Shown in pieces: positions 44,541 to 53,719 of a stretch of DNA of 64,000 nt. The stretch's first letter is position 1. Each line of letters starts with the position of its first letter. Below the pieces are notes generated by a model. It was not told the DNA's origin, did not search any database, and saw only the letters and a program-made list of their open reading frames with translations. This DNA comes from Dinoroseobacter sp. (GTDB lineage Bacteria > Pseudomonadota > Alphaproteobacteria > Rhodobacterales > Rhodobacteraceae): the NCBI GenBank assembly GCA_017643385.1, contig JAEPNN010000001.1, positions 310,001-374,000 on the forward strand, in the 5' to 3' direction. Both the position numbers and the translations under genes were made by a program.

Positions 44541-46393
44541 TCGGAGGCCTCCTCCGCCGCGTCTTCCGCGGCTGCGGCTTCTAGTTCTGGACCAGACAGT
44601 ACCCTAAACTCAATACGCCGATTGGCCTCGCGGCCCTCTTGCGTTTCGTTATCAGCGATGGGACTGGTCTCGCCGTATCCCTTTGCTGTCAGACTTGTTG
44701 TTAGCACGCGGCGATCGAGAAGTGCGGTCAAAACAGCTTCCGCCCGACGTTGGCTCAGACGTTCATTCATTTCTTCCCGACCTTGGCTATCAGTGTGACC
44801 CGCGATTTCCATGGCGACACCTTCACATTCGCTGACGATATCGGCGATACGATCCAGCACTTCCTTTGCGCTTTCCGAAATCGTGGCGGACCCAGTTTCG
44901 AAGGTAATCTTCTCTTCATCTAGAACTGCATTGATCTGAACTGTGCATTCTTGGGGTGTTGGCGGCGCATTGATCGGGTCAAGCTTTTCATCGTAACGGA
45001 TCGTCAGCCTGAAATCCTCGGCTTCGCCCAGTTTGTCCGCGAAAAGCCGCGCCACGATTCCGTTTGCATCTTGTGTCCCCGAGACCCCATTCAGTTCTAC
45101 AAAATCGGGTTGGACGATAAGGCTGCCGTTCTTCAGATGACCGAGGGCTTCAAGTCCCGCCAATACGCGGACGGGCCAACCATCTGGCAGGTTTGGGTCA
45201 AGACGCGTGGCGGAATAGACTTGGTCGGTTCCAAAAAGGGATTGAGCGTAGCTGTTGACCGCATTTCGCTGAACATCATCGGATACGCGTCCGCGCAACT
45301 GAACCAACCCTTCTGGGCTTAGGGTCGATACGAATTCAGGCACAACGTCGGTTCCGCCAGTACCGTCGATTTTGACAGGTTCGGGCAAAACCGAATGCAA
45401 AGAGAACACCACAGGAAGAGCGCCTTCAAGTTCTCCAACGACCCGGTCGAATACTGGTTGAGGGGTATCGTCCGGCGCAACCAACGTGACATCCGCATCC
45501 GAAAATGTCAGCGTTCCGCCCTCCATTTGCGCCACAGCAGCAATGCCTTTCTCGATCGCTTCCGCCCACCGAGGGCTTGGAACGCCGAGACCTATTTCAC
45601 AGGTAGGTTCCCCACGATAACCGGCTGCGGTGGCCGCCCTAATAATTCGCGCCTGCGCCTGCTCCGTATCAGCTGAACACGCATCGAATGTCGCCTCACC
45701 TTCAAGGATTGAAAACCGCAAAGTGAAGGGCGTGATCACTGGACGTGGTGCGGCAATGTCCAGAACCAGTTGCAGCGAATCTGGGGCAGCTCTGGTCAAG
45801 CTCGCTTCTATTTCGGCTTTTTCCTCGGTGCTGTCGGTCAAAGCAGTGATTGCCACTCGGTCAGAGGCGACAGATATCTTTGAACGTGGAAGATCGCGCA
45901 ACGCGTCGAGTGCAAACTGCAAGGCCTCGTCCCAGCCTCGCGGAACTTCATGATTTGCGATTTCCAGCATGTCGGTGACTTCTGCCGTTGCGCCAACCAG
46001 TGAATCGAGGCCATCCAACACAGCCTCGCGACCGGTGTCAGATGGGATCAATCCAATCAATGAAATCCCGTCACCATTACGCAGCATCTCGATTGAGAAC
46101 CGCAAAGGATCCAGATCTGTGGAGTCAGCGACGCTCATGCGGTCGATCAGCCTGTCCGGGGCAATCACGCCCGCTGCGATTGAAAACGCCGTAAATCGGG
46201 TCGCTTCGTCCGGCGCCATGCCGGTCAGGGTTACCATCAACCCGTTGGCGTCTATACCAACGAACTGGAGAAGTTGTGCATTCATCACGTCTTCAAGCGC
46301 GGCAACCGAGCGCCGTTCTATCAAACTTGCCAAAAATGTTCCCGTGCCGATCGAGAGGATTGCGGCAACGACGAACGCAATCATCTTAAGCAT
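44537..46393 (-). CDS. Large OmpA-family envelope protein
   Basis: 618 residues. An N-terminal hydrophobic segment (MIAFVVAAILSIGTGTFLASL) is a signal anchor. A 450-residue middle region contains repeated units resembling BON modules (GLMVTLTGMAPDEATRFTAF; DGISLIGLIPSDTGREAVLD; GLVQLRGRVSDDVQRNAVNS). The C-terminal OmpA/MotB domain binds peptidoglycan (FETGSATISESAKEVLDRI, EIAGHTDSQGREEMNERLSQ). The tail is Ala/Glu rich. It could bridge inner membrane and cell wall. The coiled-coil gene downstream overlaps by 4 nt. Specific role unknown. Confidence 0.83.
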   Translation of the reverse strand: MLKMIAFVVAAILSIGTGTFLASLIERRSVAALEDVMNAQLLQFVGIDANGLMVTLTGMAPDEATRFTAFSIAAGVIAPDRLIDRMSVADSTDLDPLRFSIEMLRNGDGISLIGLIPSDTGREAVLDGLDSLVGATAEVTDMLEIANHEVPRGWDEALQFALDALRDLPRSKISVASDRVAITALTDSTEEKAEIEASLTRAAPDSLQLVLDIAAPRPVITPFTLRFSILEGEATFDACSADTEQAQARIIRAATAAGYRGEPTCEIGLGVPSPRWAEAIEKGIAAVAQMEGGTLTFSDADVTLVAPDDTPQPVFDRVVGELEGALPVVFSLHSVLPEPVKIDGTGGTDVVPEFVSTLSPEGLVQLRGRVSDDVQRNAVNSYAQSLFGTDQVYSATRLDPNLPDGWPVRVLAGLEALGHLKNGSLIVQPDFVELNGVSGTQDANGIVARLFADKLGEAEDFRLTIRYDEKLDPINAPPTPQECTVQINAVLDEEKITFETGSATISESAKEVLDRIADIVSECEGVAMEIAGHTDSQGREEMNERLSQRRAEAVLTALLDRRVLTTSLTAKGYGETSPIADNETQEGREANRRIEFRVLSGPELEAAAAEDAAEEASE

Positions 46394-46476
46394 CAGGTGT
46401 CGTGGTACATTTAGGGGTAGAATTGGTGTAACCTCAGTCTGGCGTTTTACCGCAACCTACTATGCGTCAGGTTTAA

Positions 46477-47442
46477 TCAAACCAGCGCCGCTAGTCCAAG
46501 AAATAGAACGCCTAAAAACCCTGCGTCACGGTTTGAACGAAACAATTTCATACAAATCTCGGGATTGTTGATGTCTAATTTCCGCAGTTGCCAAACCAGG
46601 TGCCATCCCAGACCCCACGCGCCTCCCAAGGCCAAGACCAGTTGCAACGGATTCCCCTTTGGCAACAAAGCAAAAATGATGGCAAGTCCAAAAAGACATA
46701 CGGTCAACACCAGAAAGCCTAAAAGCCATTTCGGTGAATTCTCTGAAAACAGACGCGCAGTGGATTTCACGCCGATTAACGCGTCATCTTCGGTGTCCTG
46801 GTGCGCGTAGATGGTATCGTAGAACAAGGTCCACGCGATGCCTGCGGCGTAGAGCACGATTGCTGGTAGGCTTAGGCCTCCGGTTTCTGCTGTCCAGAGC
46901 AACAACGCACCCCAGTTGAATGCCAATCCCAAGAAGACCTGTGGCCACCAAGTGAAACGCTTAGCGAATGGATAAATTGCAACCAAAGCCAATGACGCAA
47001 TCCCCAGAAGGATTGCGGCGCGGGGAAATGTGAGGAGAATCAGAAATGCGGCGATTGACTGTAATCCCATCCAAACGACCGCTTGCCTGACGGAAACCTG
47101 CCCAGAAGGGATGGGGCGGGAGCGGGTGCGGGCAACCTCGGCGTCAATCTCACGATCCGCGATGTCGTTCCAGGTACAGCCCGCTCCGCGCATCAGAAAT
47201 GCACCGACTGCAGAGCCAAGCATGAGCCAAATGGACCAAGGTGAAAGCCCATCAGTCGCAGCGGCCGCCAACAAGATAGCCCACCAGCATGGCATCAAGA
47301 GTAGCCAAGTCCCAATGGGACGATCCGCGCGGCTCAAACGCAAGTAAGGTCTGGACCATGCCGGAGCATAAAGGTCGACCCAGTTTGTTGGCACCGCGTC
47401 GGCCACTGCGCCTTCCACTGGCGTTTCGTGTGCTTTGATCAT
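46477..47442 (-). CDS. ubiA: 4-hydroxybenzoate polyprenyltransferase
   Basis: Inner-membrane prenyltransferase attaching the polyprenyl chain to 4-hydroxybenzoate in ubiquinone synthesis. 321 residues from the ATG at 47442 (an ATG at 47457 would add five). Both aspartate-rich motifs are intact: NDIADREIDAEVARTRSRP near 95-113 and DTIYAHQDTEDDALIGVKST near 210-230. Several membrane helices and SRADRPIGTWLLLMPCWW near the start support it. Divergent from rsmE with only 13 bp between the chosen starts. Confidence 0.94.
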   Translation of the reverse strand: MIKAHETPVEGAVADAVPTNWVDLYAPAWSRPYLRLSRADRPIGTWLLLMPCWWAILLAAAATDGLSPWSIWLMLGSAVGAFLMRGAGCTWNDIADREIDAEVARTRSRPIPSGQVSVRQAVVWMGLQSIAAFLILLTFPRAAILLGIASLALVAIYPFAKRFTWWPQVFLGLAFNWGALLLWTAETGGLSLPAIVLYAAGIAWTLFYDTIYAHQDTEDDALIGVKSTARLFSENSPKWLLGFLVLTVCLFGLAIIFALLPKGNPLQLVLALGGAWGLGWHLVWQLRKLDINNPEICMKLFRSNRDAGFLGVLFLGLAALV

Positions 47443-47455
47443 ACAGGTTGGTCTC

Positions 47456-48181
47456 ATGGGTGCGACAAAAATCAGGTTGTGTGTAAGCGAAGACTTAGGG
47501 GCGGGGCAAACGGTTCCGCTGTCTCGGGATCATGCGCACTATTTATTTAGCGTAATGCGTCTCGCTGCGGGCGACTCAATTTTTGTTTTTAATGGCAGGG
47601 ACGGCGAATGGCGTGCGGAAGTGACCGAAGCCGGGAAGAAAACTGGCGCGCTTCTGTTGCGTGAGCAAACTGCACCACAGCACATGCCTCCGGATCTTTG
47701 GCTTCTTTTTGCGCCTATCAAGAAAGCGCGAACGGACTTCATCGTTGAAAAGGCCACTGAGATGGGGGCCGCCAAGATCCTGCCGATCAGTACAGAATTC
47801 ACCAATTCTGACAGGATCAACCGCGATAGGCTTCAAGCCCATGCAGTCGAAGCTGCAGAACAATGCGGTGGGACGTTTGTGCCAGAGGTTGGAGAGCTTT
47901 CCCGCCTTGATCGGATCATTTCAGATTGGCCCAAGGATCGCCGGTTGATGTTCTGCGATGAGGCGTTGGTCGGGGCACGCGCTTCGCTAATGGCAGCGGG
48001 ACCCGCCACGAAATGGGCAATTGTTATCGGTCCGGAAGGCGGTTTTTCGGATGCCGAGCGTACCCGTTTGCAAGCGCTCGACTATGTGACACCTGTCAGC
48101 CTTGGCCCTCGTATCCTGCGTGCCGATACGGCCGCAGTTGCAGCATTGACCTTGTGGCAAACTGTGTTGGGGGACTGGTGA
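47456..48181 (+). CDS. rsmE: 16S rRNA (uracil(1498)-N3)-methyltransferase
   Basis: Methylates U1498 of 16S rRNA. From ATG 47456 (241 residues) it begins MGATKIRLCV; an upstream in-frame start at 47435 adds 7 residues. SPOUT-type signatures: DHAHYLFSVMRLAAGD near 28, EKATEMGAAKILPI near 97, and the knot IVIGPEGGFSDAERTRL near 190 followed by SLGPRILRADTAAVAAL. The next gene starts in a GTGA overlap with its stop. Confidence 0.94.
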   Translation: MGATKIRLCVSEDLGAGQTVPLSRDHAHYLFSVMRLAAGDSIFVFNGRDGEWRAEVTEAGKKTGALLLREQTAPQHMPPDLWLLFAPIKKARTDFIVEKATEMGAAKILPISTEFTNSDRINRDRLQAHAVEAAEQCGGTFVPEVGELSRLDRIISDWPKDRRLMFCDEALVGARASLMAAGPATKWAIVIGPEGGFSDAERTRLQALDYVTPVSLGPRILRADTAAVAALTLWQTVLGDW

Positions 48182-48705
48182 GCGGATTCATTCGCCCCGA
48201 GGTCGCAGCGACCCTTATCAAGTGGCATGAGGTCTTGATCGCCATCGCAGCCTTTCTATTAGGGCTATATTTCACGCAACTGCCTGGGCCCGTTGTACAG
48301 GGTCTTGGGATTGTTCTCATCTTTCTGGGGCTTGGGTACGTGGTGGTTGGCCTACGGCGACTGCGGTTCCGTGGGTCTGGGGCTGCTCCTGGAGCCGTGC
48401 GCATCACTGAAGGTCAGATTACCTATCTTGGACCTCTGCAGGGCGGAGCGGTTGCCTTGAGCCTGATTACAGAGCTTCGTTTGAGGGGACCCGCAGGGTC
48501 TCGCATCTGGCGGATCCAGTCTGAGACCAATGATGTTTTGGAGATCCCGCACGATGCGGCAGGTGCAGAGAAAATGTTTGATGTTTTTGCAGCGTTGCCG
48601 GGCATGTCACCCGAACACTTGCTGCGGGCTTTGCGCGGAGCACAGACAGGTGACGTTATTGTTTGGCAACGCGCAAGTGAACCCGGGTTGACAGCGCTGA
48701 ATTGA
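48178..48705 (+). CDS. Conserved hypothetical membrane protein
   Basis: 175 residues from a GTG at 48178 that overlaps the rsmE stop by 4 nt. Two hydrophobic helices at about 17-60 (VLIAIAAFLLGLYF; LGIVLIFLGLGYVVVGL), then a cytosolic domain with VRITEGQITYLGPLQGG and RIWRIQSETNDVLEIPHDA, which looks beta-rich and PH-like. No family name known to me. It is in the rsmE-gshA cluster, 49 bp before gshA. Confidence 0.75.
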   Translation: MSGFIRPEVAATLIKWHEVLIAIAAFLLGLYFTQLPGPVVQGLGIVLIFLGLGYVVVGLRRLRFRGSGAAPGAVRITEGQITYLGPLQGGAVALSLITELRLRGPAGSRIWRIQSETNDVLEIPHDAAGAEKMFDVFAALPGMSPEHLLRALRGAQTGDVIVWQRASEPGLTALN

Positions 48706-48754
48706 AGCCACAGTCCTACGCACGTACTCGATGCGATGAACGGAGCGCGGCCTT

Positions 48755-50125
48755 ATGTCTATTCCTCAATCCGGCGGCGGCCCGATCGAAGATTTCTCGC
48801 AATTGGTCGGGTATCTGGAAAGCGGGTGCAAACCAAAAGATGCGTGGCGTATTGGAACTGAGCACGAGAAGTTCGGGTTTTGCAAAGATACGCTGAAGCC
48901 GCTGCCCTATGAGGGCGATCGTTCCATTCACGCTGTTCTGTCGAGCCTTCGCGACACATACGGATGGGCGCCCGTAGAAGAGGGGGGCAAGCTTATTGGC
49001 CTCGAAAAAGACGGGGCAAATGTGAGCTTAGAGCCCGGCGGTGCGCTGGAGCTGAGCGGTGCGGCGCTCGAAACCATCCATGAAACCTGTGACGAGGTGA
49101 ACGCGCATCTGCGCGAGGTGAAAGATGTTTCTGACAAGATCGGCGTTCAGTTCATTGGACTTGGTGCAGCGCCCGTCTGGTCGCATGAAGAGATGCCTTT
49201 GATGCCCAAAGGCCGCTACAAACTTATGGACAGCTACATGCAAAAGGTCGGGTCTATGGGGACGGCCATGATGCGGCGGACGTGTACCGTTCAGGTGAAT
49301 CTCGATTTCGCCTCAGAAGCTGACATGGTGCAAAAACTCCGTGTGGCACTGGCGCTGCAACCTGTCGCGACAGCGCTCTTTGCAAATTCTCCATTCTTTG
49401 AAGGTAAGGTGAACGGGCACAAATCATGGCGAAGCCGTATTTGGCGAGATCTTGATCCAGCGCGTACCGGGATGCTTCCTTTCGTCTTCGAGGCAGGAAT
49501 GGGGTTTGAGCGTTGGGTAGACTACGCGCTCGATGTGCCGATGTATTTTGTTTATCGCGACGGGAAATATATCGATGCGTTGGGCATGTCATTTCGTGAT
49601 TTTCTTAAGGGTAAATTGCCTGCATTGCCCGGTGAAACTCCATTGATGTCAGATTGGGCAGACCATCTGACAACGGCTTTCCCGGAGGCGCGTATCAAAA
49701 AGTACATTGAAATGCGCGGTGCGGACGGCGGGCCATGGCGACGCCTTTGCGCTTTGCCCGCCTTTTGGGTTGGCTTGACCTATGACCAGTCTGCACTGGA
49801 TGCCGCTTGGGCCCTCGTCAAGGACTGGGATGCAGAGACGCGCGAAGGTTTGCGTGTCGCAGCTTCCGTTGATGGTTTGCAGGCTGAAGTGAACGGCATC
49901 AAGATGCATGATCTTGCAAGGCAAGCCGTTGAGATCGCTGAGACTGGCTTGTCCGCGCGCGCCAGACCCGGGGCCGGCGGACTGATCCCCGATGAGACGC
50001 ATTTCCTGAACGCGTTGAAGGAAAGCCTTGATAGCGGACAAGCACCAGCAGACGAGCTGCTCGAACATTTCCACGGTGATTGGGCGGGCGATCTGAACCG
50101 GATTTACGCCGAATACTCCTACTAA
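48755..50125 (+). CDS. gshA: Glutamate-cysteine ligase, plant/alphaproteobacterial type
   Basis: ATP-dependent ligation of L-glutamate and L-cysteine, the first step of glutathione synthesis. 456 residues, the usual length for the type shared by plants and alphaproteobacteria (GCS2 family), not the E. coli type. Evidence: WRIGTEHEKFGFCKDTLKPL near 31-50, VSLEPGGALELSGA near 90, RTCTVQVNLDFASEADMV near 174, and KYIEMRGADGGPWRRLCALP near 310-330. Glutathione use fits the yghU gene nearby. Confidence 0.95.
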   Translation: MSIPQSGGGPIEDFSQLVGYLESGCKPKDAWRIGTEHEKFGFCKDTLKPLPYEGDRSIHAVLSSLRDTYGWAPVEEGGKLIGLEKDGANVSLEPGGALELSGAALETIHETCDEVNAHLREVKDVSDKIGVQFIGLGAAPVWSHEEMPLMPKGRYKLMDSYMQKVGSMGTAMMRRTCTVQVNLDFASEADMVQKLRVALALQPVATALFANSPFFEGKVNGHKSWRSRIWRDLDPARTGMLPFVFEAGMGFERWVDYALDVPMYFVYRDGKYIDALGMSFRDFLKGKLPALPGETPLMSDWADHLTTAFPEARIKKYIEMRGADGGPWRRLCALPAFWVGLTYDQSALDAAWALVKDWDAETREGLRVAASVDGLQAEVNGIKMHDLARQAVEIAETGLSARARPGAGGLIPDETHFLNALKESLDSGQAPADELLEHFHGDWAGDLNRIYAEYSY

Positions 50126-50136
50126 ACAGGTGCGGG

Positions 50137-50595
50137 TCAGGCGTCTGGATCGACGCGCGGAATATTGCTTTCACTGTATCGCGCACCGTCATCCTCAGGT
50201 GGGGTACTAAATGGTCCACGCGGGTCCTCCAGTGGGTCCGGCCCAAATCTGTTGGGGCCCTGTGTTCCGGCTGTCACGAAGAAGTATAGAAGAATCAGGG
50301 CGCCCAACACGGGGATCAGGATCAGCAGCATGAACCAGCCTGACATGTCGCGATCGTGCAAACGGCGTACACCAATGGCGAGGTTCGGGATGAGGATCGC
50401 CAAAGACCACAGCCCGACCAAAGGTCCGTTGCCATTTGTGATGAAACCTGAAAACGCGACGGCGTCGATAATGCTTAGGCCGATGCCAATAAGAATGCAG
50501 AAAAGCTGCCACCACCAGTAGGCGGACCGTTGAGAGCGACCATTAAAGTTCGCGTAGTTTTGGAAACCAGATTGGATTGCTTCTTGGAAAGTCAT
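50137..50595 (-). CDS. DUF805 family membrane protein
   Basis: 152 residues. The DUF805 core is clear: NFNGRSQRSAYWWWQLFCIL near residue 17-36, further membrane helices, and the signature LAIGVRRLHDRDMSGWFMLL near 80-100. The C-terminal 40 residues are polar and proline-rich. Function of DUF805 proteins is unknown. Convergent with gshA and separated from its stop by 11 bp. Confidence 0.92.
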   Translation of the reverse strand: MTFQEAIQSGFQNYANFNGRSQRSAYWWWQLFCILIGIGLSIIDAVAFSGFITNGNGPLVGLWSLAILIPNLAIGVRRLHDRDMSGWFMLLILIPVLGALILLYFFVTAGTQGPNRFGPDPLEDPRGPFSTPPEDDGARYSESNIPRVDPDA

Positions 50596-50797
50596 CTTGG
50601 GGCCTCATCCGTTGTGCGCGCATAGGTTGTCCGCACACACAAGATGCACCCAGATCGCGCTTCTGTCGAGACCAGACAATCTGTAGGTAGATTTGAGAGG
50701 TGTGTGTAAAAGGTTTTGGTTTGTGGTGCGAGACATCTTTTCAGTGACGCAGGGCACGTATGCGAGCTTTTCTGGCGACGCAGGGAAATTCTGCGTT

Positions 50798-51409
50798 TTA
50801 GTCTTTGCTGGCGCCGATCTTGGATTCAGTTCCATTCAGCAGACGGGTTATGTTTTCAGAGTGGCGAACCCAGACTAAGATCGTGAGCATGACGGTCAAA
50901 ACAAGAAAATCAGGCCTGCCAAGGCCCCAAGCTATTGCGGGTGCCATCAAAGATGCCATCAGCGCCGCCAGCGACGAAAACCGGAACGTATAGGCGATGA
51001 AGATCCAGACTGCCCCCGCTGCAATGCCAAGCGGCCAGTAGAGCGCGATCAGCATACCAAAGAAGGTTGCTACACCCTTTCCGCCCTTGAACTTCAGGTA
51101 GACAGGGAAACAGTGTCCGAGAAATGCAAAGAAGCCTGCGACCTGGGCTGCATCTTCCCCTAGTATCGAGCGGGCAACCAAGACCGCAGCGCCGGCTTTG
51201 CCGGCATCCAGAATAAGTGTCAGGAACGCTGCAAGTTTGTTTCCCGTACGCAGGACATTTGTTGCCCCGATATTGCCCGACCCGATGTCGCGAAGATTTC
51301 CCAATCCAAATAACCGAGCGATGACGGTCCCAAAAGGGATCGCGCCAACCAGGTAAGCGATCAGCGCGGCGAGTGCGAGAAGTGGGGTGGAAGTTACAAG
51401 GTCAGGCAT
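50798..51409 (-). CDS. plsY: Glycerol-3-phosphate 1-O-acyltransferase PlsY
   Basis: Inner-membrane enzyme using acyl-phosphate to acylate sn-glycerol-3-phosphate, first step of phospholipid synthesis with PlsX. 203 residues with about five helices. The three PlsY motifs are visible: GSGNIGATNVLRTGNK near 41, GHCFPVYLKFKGGKGVAT near 103, and SLMAPAIAWG plus RHSENITRLLNGTE at the C-terminus. It is downstream of the pyrC-like gene by 56 bp. The 202-bp gap after it (50596-50797) contains no gene I can see. Confidence 0.94.
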   Translation of the reverse strand: MPDLVTSTPLLALAALIAYLVGAIPFGTVIARLFGLGNLRDIGSGNIGATNVLRTGNKLAAFLTLILDAGKAGAAVLVARSILGEDAAQVAGFFAFLGHCFPVYLKFKGGKGVATFFGMLIALYWPLGIAAGAVWIFIAYTFRFSSLAALMASLMAPAIAWGLGRPDFLVLTVMLTILVWVRHSENITRLLNGTESKIGASKD

Positions 51410-51465
51410 CGGATCACATCTCTATCAGGTTGGCATCGTTGCTTTGCGTTGGAGCGGGACTGTAC

Positions 51466-52746
51466 TTAGTCGGCAAACGGGAAGACCCGGCGACCGGCCA
51501 CCCAGGTTCCGCGCACACGGCCTTGCATGCGTGCCCCGTCAAACGGTGTGTTTTTGGATTTCGAGTTTAACGTGGTTCGATCCAGTACAAATGGAGCGTT
51601 TTCGTCAAAAAGAACCAAATCGGCCGGGCTGCCTTCTGCAAGCGTTCCTCCGGGCAGCCCGAGCCGTTTTGCAGGGTTCAGCGAGAGTGCACGCCACAGG
51701 TTTGCCAACGTAATCCCGTCGGAATGCACCAACCGCATCGCCGCGGGTAGCAAAGTTTCAAGCCCGACCGCGCCGCTTGCGGCTTCCTCAAAGGGCAAGC
51801 GTTTGCTTTCTTCATCTTGTGGTGTGTGCATGGAGCAGATGATGTCGATTAATCCTGAAGTAACGGCTTCGACCATCGAAAGACGATCGTCTTCCGACCG
51901 AAGTGGTGGTTTTACTTTGAAGAAGGTGCGGTAGTCGCCGACGTCAAATTCGTTCAGCGTCAGATGGTGAATGGAAACACCTGCTGTCACATCCAGTCCA
52001 GAGGCGCGCGCACGTTCCAGTGCTGGCAGCGAGGACGCTGAGGAGATCTGGTCGACGTGATACCGCGCTCCGGTCATTTCGATCAGTGCAAGGTCTCGTT
52101 CCAACCCCATACGTTCAGCGATTGGAGACACTCCGGGCAGACCGCGAAGTGTGGCGAACTTCCCGGATGTTACTGCGGCACCTTTTGACAAGCCGGGGTC
52201 CTGCACATGCCCAAAGACCAATGCATCGAGGCCTTTTGCGTAGGTCAGTGCACGGGCAAGAACCTTGGGGTCTTGGACCACACGGTCGCCATCTGAAAAT
52301 GCGACAGCACCCGCATCGCGCAAAAAGCCGAACTCTGTCATCTCGCGCCCTTCGCGGCCCTTTGTTAGGGCAGCCATCGGCGCAATACGCACCAAAGACA
52401 CTTCCTGCGCACGCCTCTTCACGAAATCCAGGACTTCAGGGGTGTCGACAGGAGGTGTGGTATCGGCTCGGGTGACCATCGTTGTCACTCCACCCGCCGC
52501 AGCAGCGTAGCCAGCGGTTTTAAAGCTTTCCTTGTGACGCTCGCCCGGTTCCCCGATCTTTACACCGATATCGACGATACCAGGGGCAAGGCATTTGCCT
52601 TCGCAATCAACGGTCTGAGCGCCATTAGGAACTGTGGATGGGTTGTGCGCGATGATCACGCCATCCCGGACGAGCAGGCTGCCGGGGTCTTCTGTGCCAG
52701 CTTGCGGGTCAATCAGACGTGCGTTCTGAAAACAGATCAAGCTCAT
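51466..52746 (-). CDS. pyrC': Noncatalytic dihydroorotase-like protein (PyrC')
   Basis: A 426-residue amidohydrolase-fold protein. Active dihydroorotases carry HxH metal ligands in a GxxDxHxHxREPG context near residue 60; here it reads GIVDIGVKIGEPGERHKESF, without the histidines. The catalytic Asp motif DHAPH is also altered (CSMHTPQDEESKRLPF), and a conserved His region is GHVQDP. The overall frame, with ASGAVGLETLLPA and ALSLNPAKRLGLPGG, is still pyrimidine-type. In Pseudomonas an inactive PyrC' is a structural partner of PyrB; the pyrB gene three positions upstream in the same operon suggests the same here. An active dihydroorotase should exist elsewhere. Confidence 0.85.
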   Translation of the reverse strand: MSLICFQNARLIDPQAGTEDPGSLLVRDGVIIAHNPSTVPNGAQTVDCEGKCLAPGIVDIGVKIGEPGERHKESFKTAGYAAAAGGVTTMVTRADTTPPVDTPEVLDFVKRRAQEVSLVRIAPMAALTKGREGREMTEFGFLRDAGAVAFSDGDRVVQDPKVLARALTYAKGLDALVFGHVQDPGLSKGAAVTSGKFATLRGLPGVSPIAERMGLERDLALIEMTGARYHVDQISSASSLPALERARASGLDVTAGVSIHHLTLNEFDVGDYRTFFKVKPPLRSEDDRLSMVEAVTSGLIDIICSMHTPQDEESKRLPFEEAASGAVGLETLLPAAMRLVHSDGITLANLWRALSLNPAKRLGLPGGTLAEGSPADLVLFDENAPFVLDRTTLNSKSKNTPFDGARMQGRVRGTWVAGRRVFPFAD

Positions 52747-53285
52747 GTCGCGGTTCCCTGCTGGATGTCGCGGGCCAGGCGGTAAACTGTATCGCCGTCA
52801 GAAATAGCTCGGAATGTGAATCCACCGGTGCCCCCATCCGAATATCCTATTTGACGCTTCGATTGGATCATGGCCGAGGGGGCATCAAACGTTAAGCTCG
52901 CCCTTTCTCCAGGTTTGAAGTTGATGCTGGTGTTGGGGCGGATCGGTTTATCGCGCAGTTTGCGTCCAAACGCTGAAGTGGCGATGAACGCTCGTTTGGT
53001 AGTCAACGCATAAACGGTATGCTTGCGGATATACTGATCAACGAAAAACCGGCCCACCGTGATGTAAGCCCCAACAAGCAAGAAGGGCAGTCCGAAAAGC
53101 CGAAAGAAGAATGGCGCTCCCATCCCCCAGGCTGCAAGGTTCCAAAATAGGGCAAAACCACCCCAGAGCAGTGAAAAAGGGATCAGGAAGATATCGGCCT
53201 TGGTCAGGATGAGAAGCCTGCGGCTGGGACGTCCTTCCCAGAGTAATTTCTCATCGTCATCGAGATAAGGATCCCAACCACTCAT
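52743..53285 (-). CDS. Membrane protein with C-terminal PH-like domain
   Basis: 180 residues: WEGRPSRRLLI near 16, two membrane helices at about 32-80 (FLIPFSLLWGGFALFWNLAA; LPFLLVGAYITVG), then YALTTKRAFIATS near 92 and beta-rich sequence, a layout shared with bacterial PH-domain membrane proteins. Function unknown. It lies between pyrB and the pyrC-like gene, overlapping its neighbours by 4 nt on both sides. Confidence 0.75.
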   Translation of the reverse strand: MSGWDPYLDDDEKLLWEGRPSRRLLILTKADIFLIPFSLLWGGFALFWNLAAWGMGAPFFFRLFGLPFLLVGAYITVGRFFVDQYIRKHTVYALTTKRAFIATSAFGRKLRDKPIRPNTSINFKPGERASLTFDAPSAMIQSKRQIGYSDGGTGGFTFRAISDGDTVYRLARDIQQGTAT

Positions 53286-53719
53286 ACGACAAGCTCCGCC
53301 CGGCCGATATACCGTGCCTTAGAGGTGGATCGAAGAGGTGGCGTGTTGTTGGGCAAAGCGCGATCATAGATCAGGACGGCTTGGGCTACGTTGGGTGTGC
53401 CTATAAACACTGCGTCTGCATCCACCTCGTGTTGCAGCAGAGGTCGGATGTGAGCGTCGATTTCCTCGGGTGTTCCTTCGACGAATTCCACGTAGTTTCG
53501 GTCAAGATACGCTAGGTGCAGGTCCTGTTCGAAACGGCATGAAGGCTCCGCATCCTGGGCCGTCCAAATTTGTTGGACGTAATTCAGGAACCCTTGGCTC
53601 GTATCAAAATCGAAGGTGAAGATATGAACGTGCTCGGGCGCGCTCGGTGCCGCTTGTGTTGGTGGGGCCTCCTGTCGAACAGGCTTCTGAGCCATAAGAT
53701 CACGCAACCAGCCCAGCAT
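53282..53719 (-). CDS. Conserved hypothetical protein in the pyr operon
   Basis: 145 residues, soluble, with a proline/alanine-rich linker (about 10-30) and an alpha/beta-looking core (HVHIFTFDFDTSQGFLNYVQ; VDADAVFIGTPNVAQAVLIY). I do not recognise a family. Its start shares one base with the pyrB stop (53719) and its stop overlaps the PH-like gene by 4 nt. Placement suggests co-production with aspartate carbamoyltransferase but does not show a functional link. Confidence 0.72.
   Translation of the reverse strand: MLGWLRDLMAQKPVRQEAPPTQAAPSAPEHVHIFTFDFDTSQGFLNYVQQIWTAQDAEPSCRFEQDLHLAYLDRNYVEFVEGTPEEIDAHIRPLLQHEVDADAVFIGTPNVAQAVLIYDRALPNNTPPLRSTSKARYIGRAELVV

Noticed and set aside
45969-46571. 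200-codon plus-strand ORF opposite the OmpA-family gene
   Set aside because: Ser/Arg-rich shadow of the repeat region; extends into the neighbouring intergenic stretch without a ribosome site.
51466-52746. Annotation as active dihydroorotase
   Set aside because: The HxH and DHAPH metal and catalytic residues are missing, so an active pyrC call is not supported.
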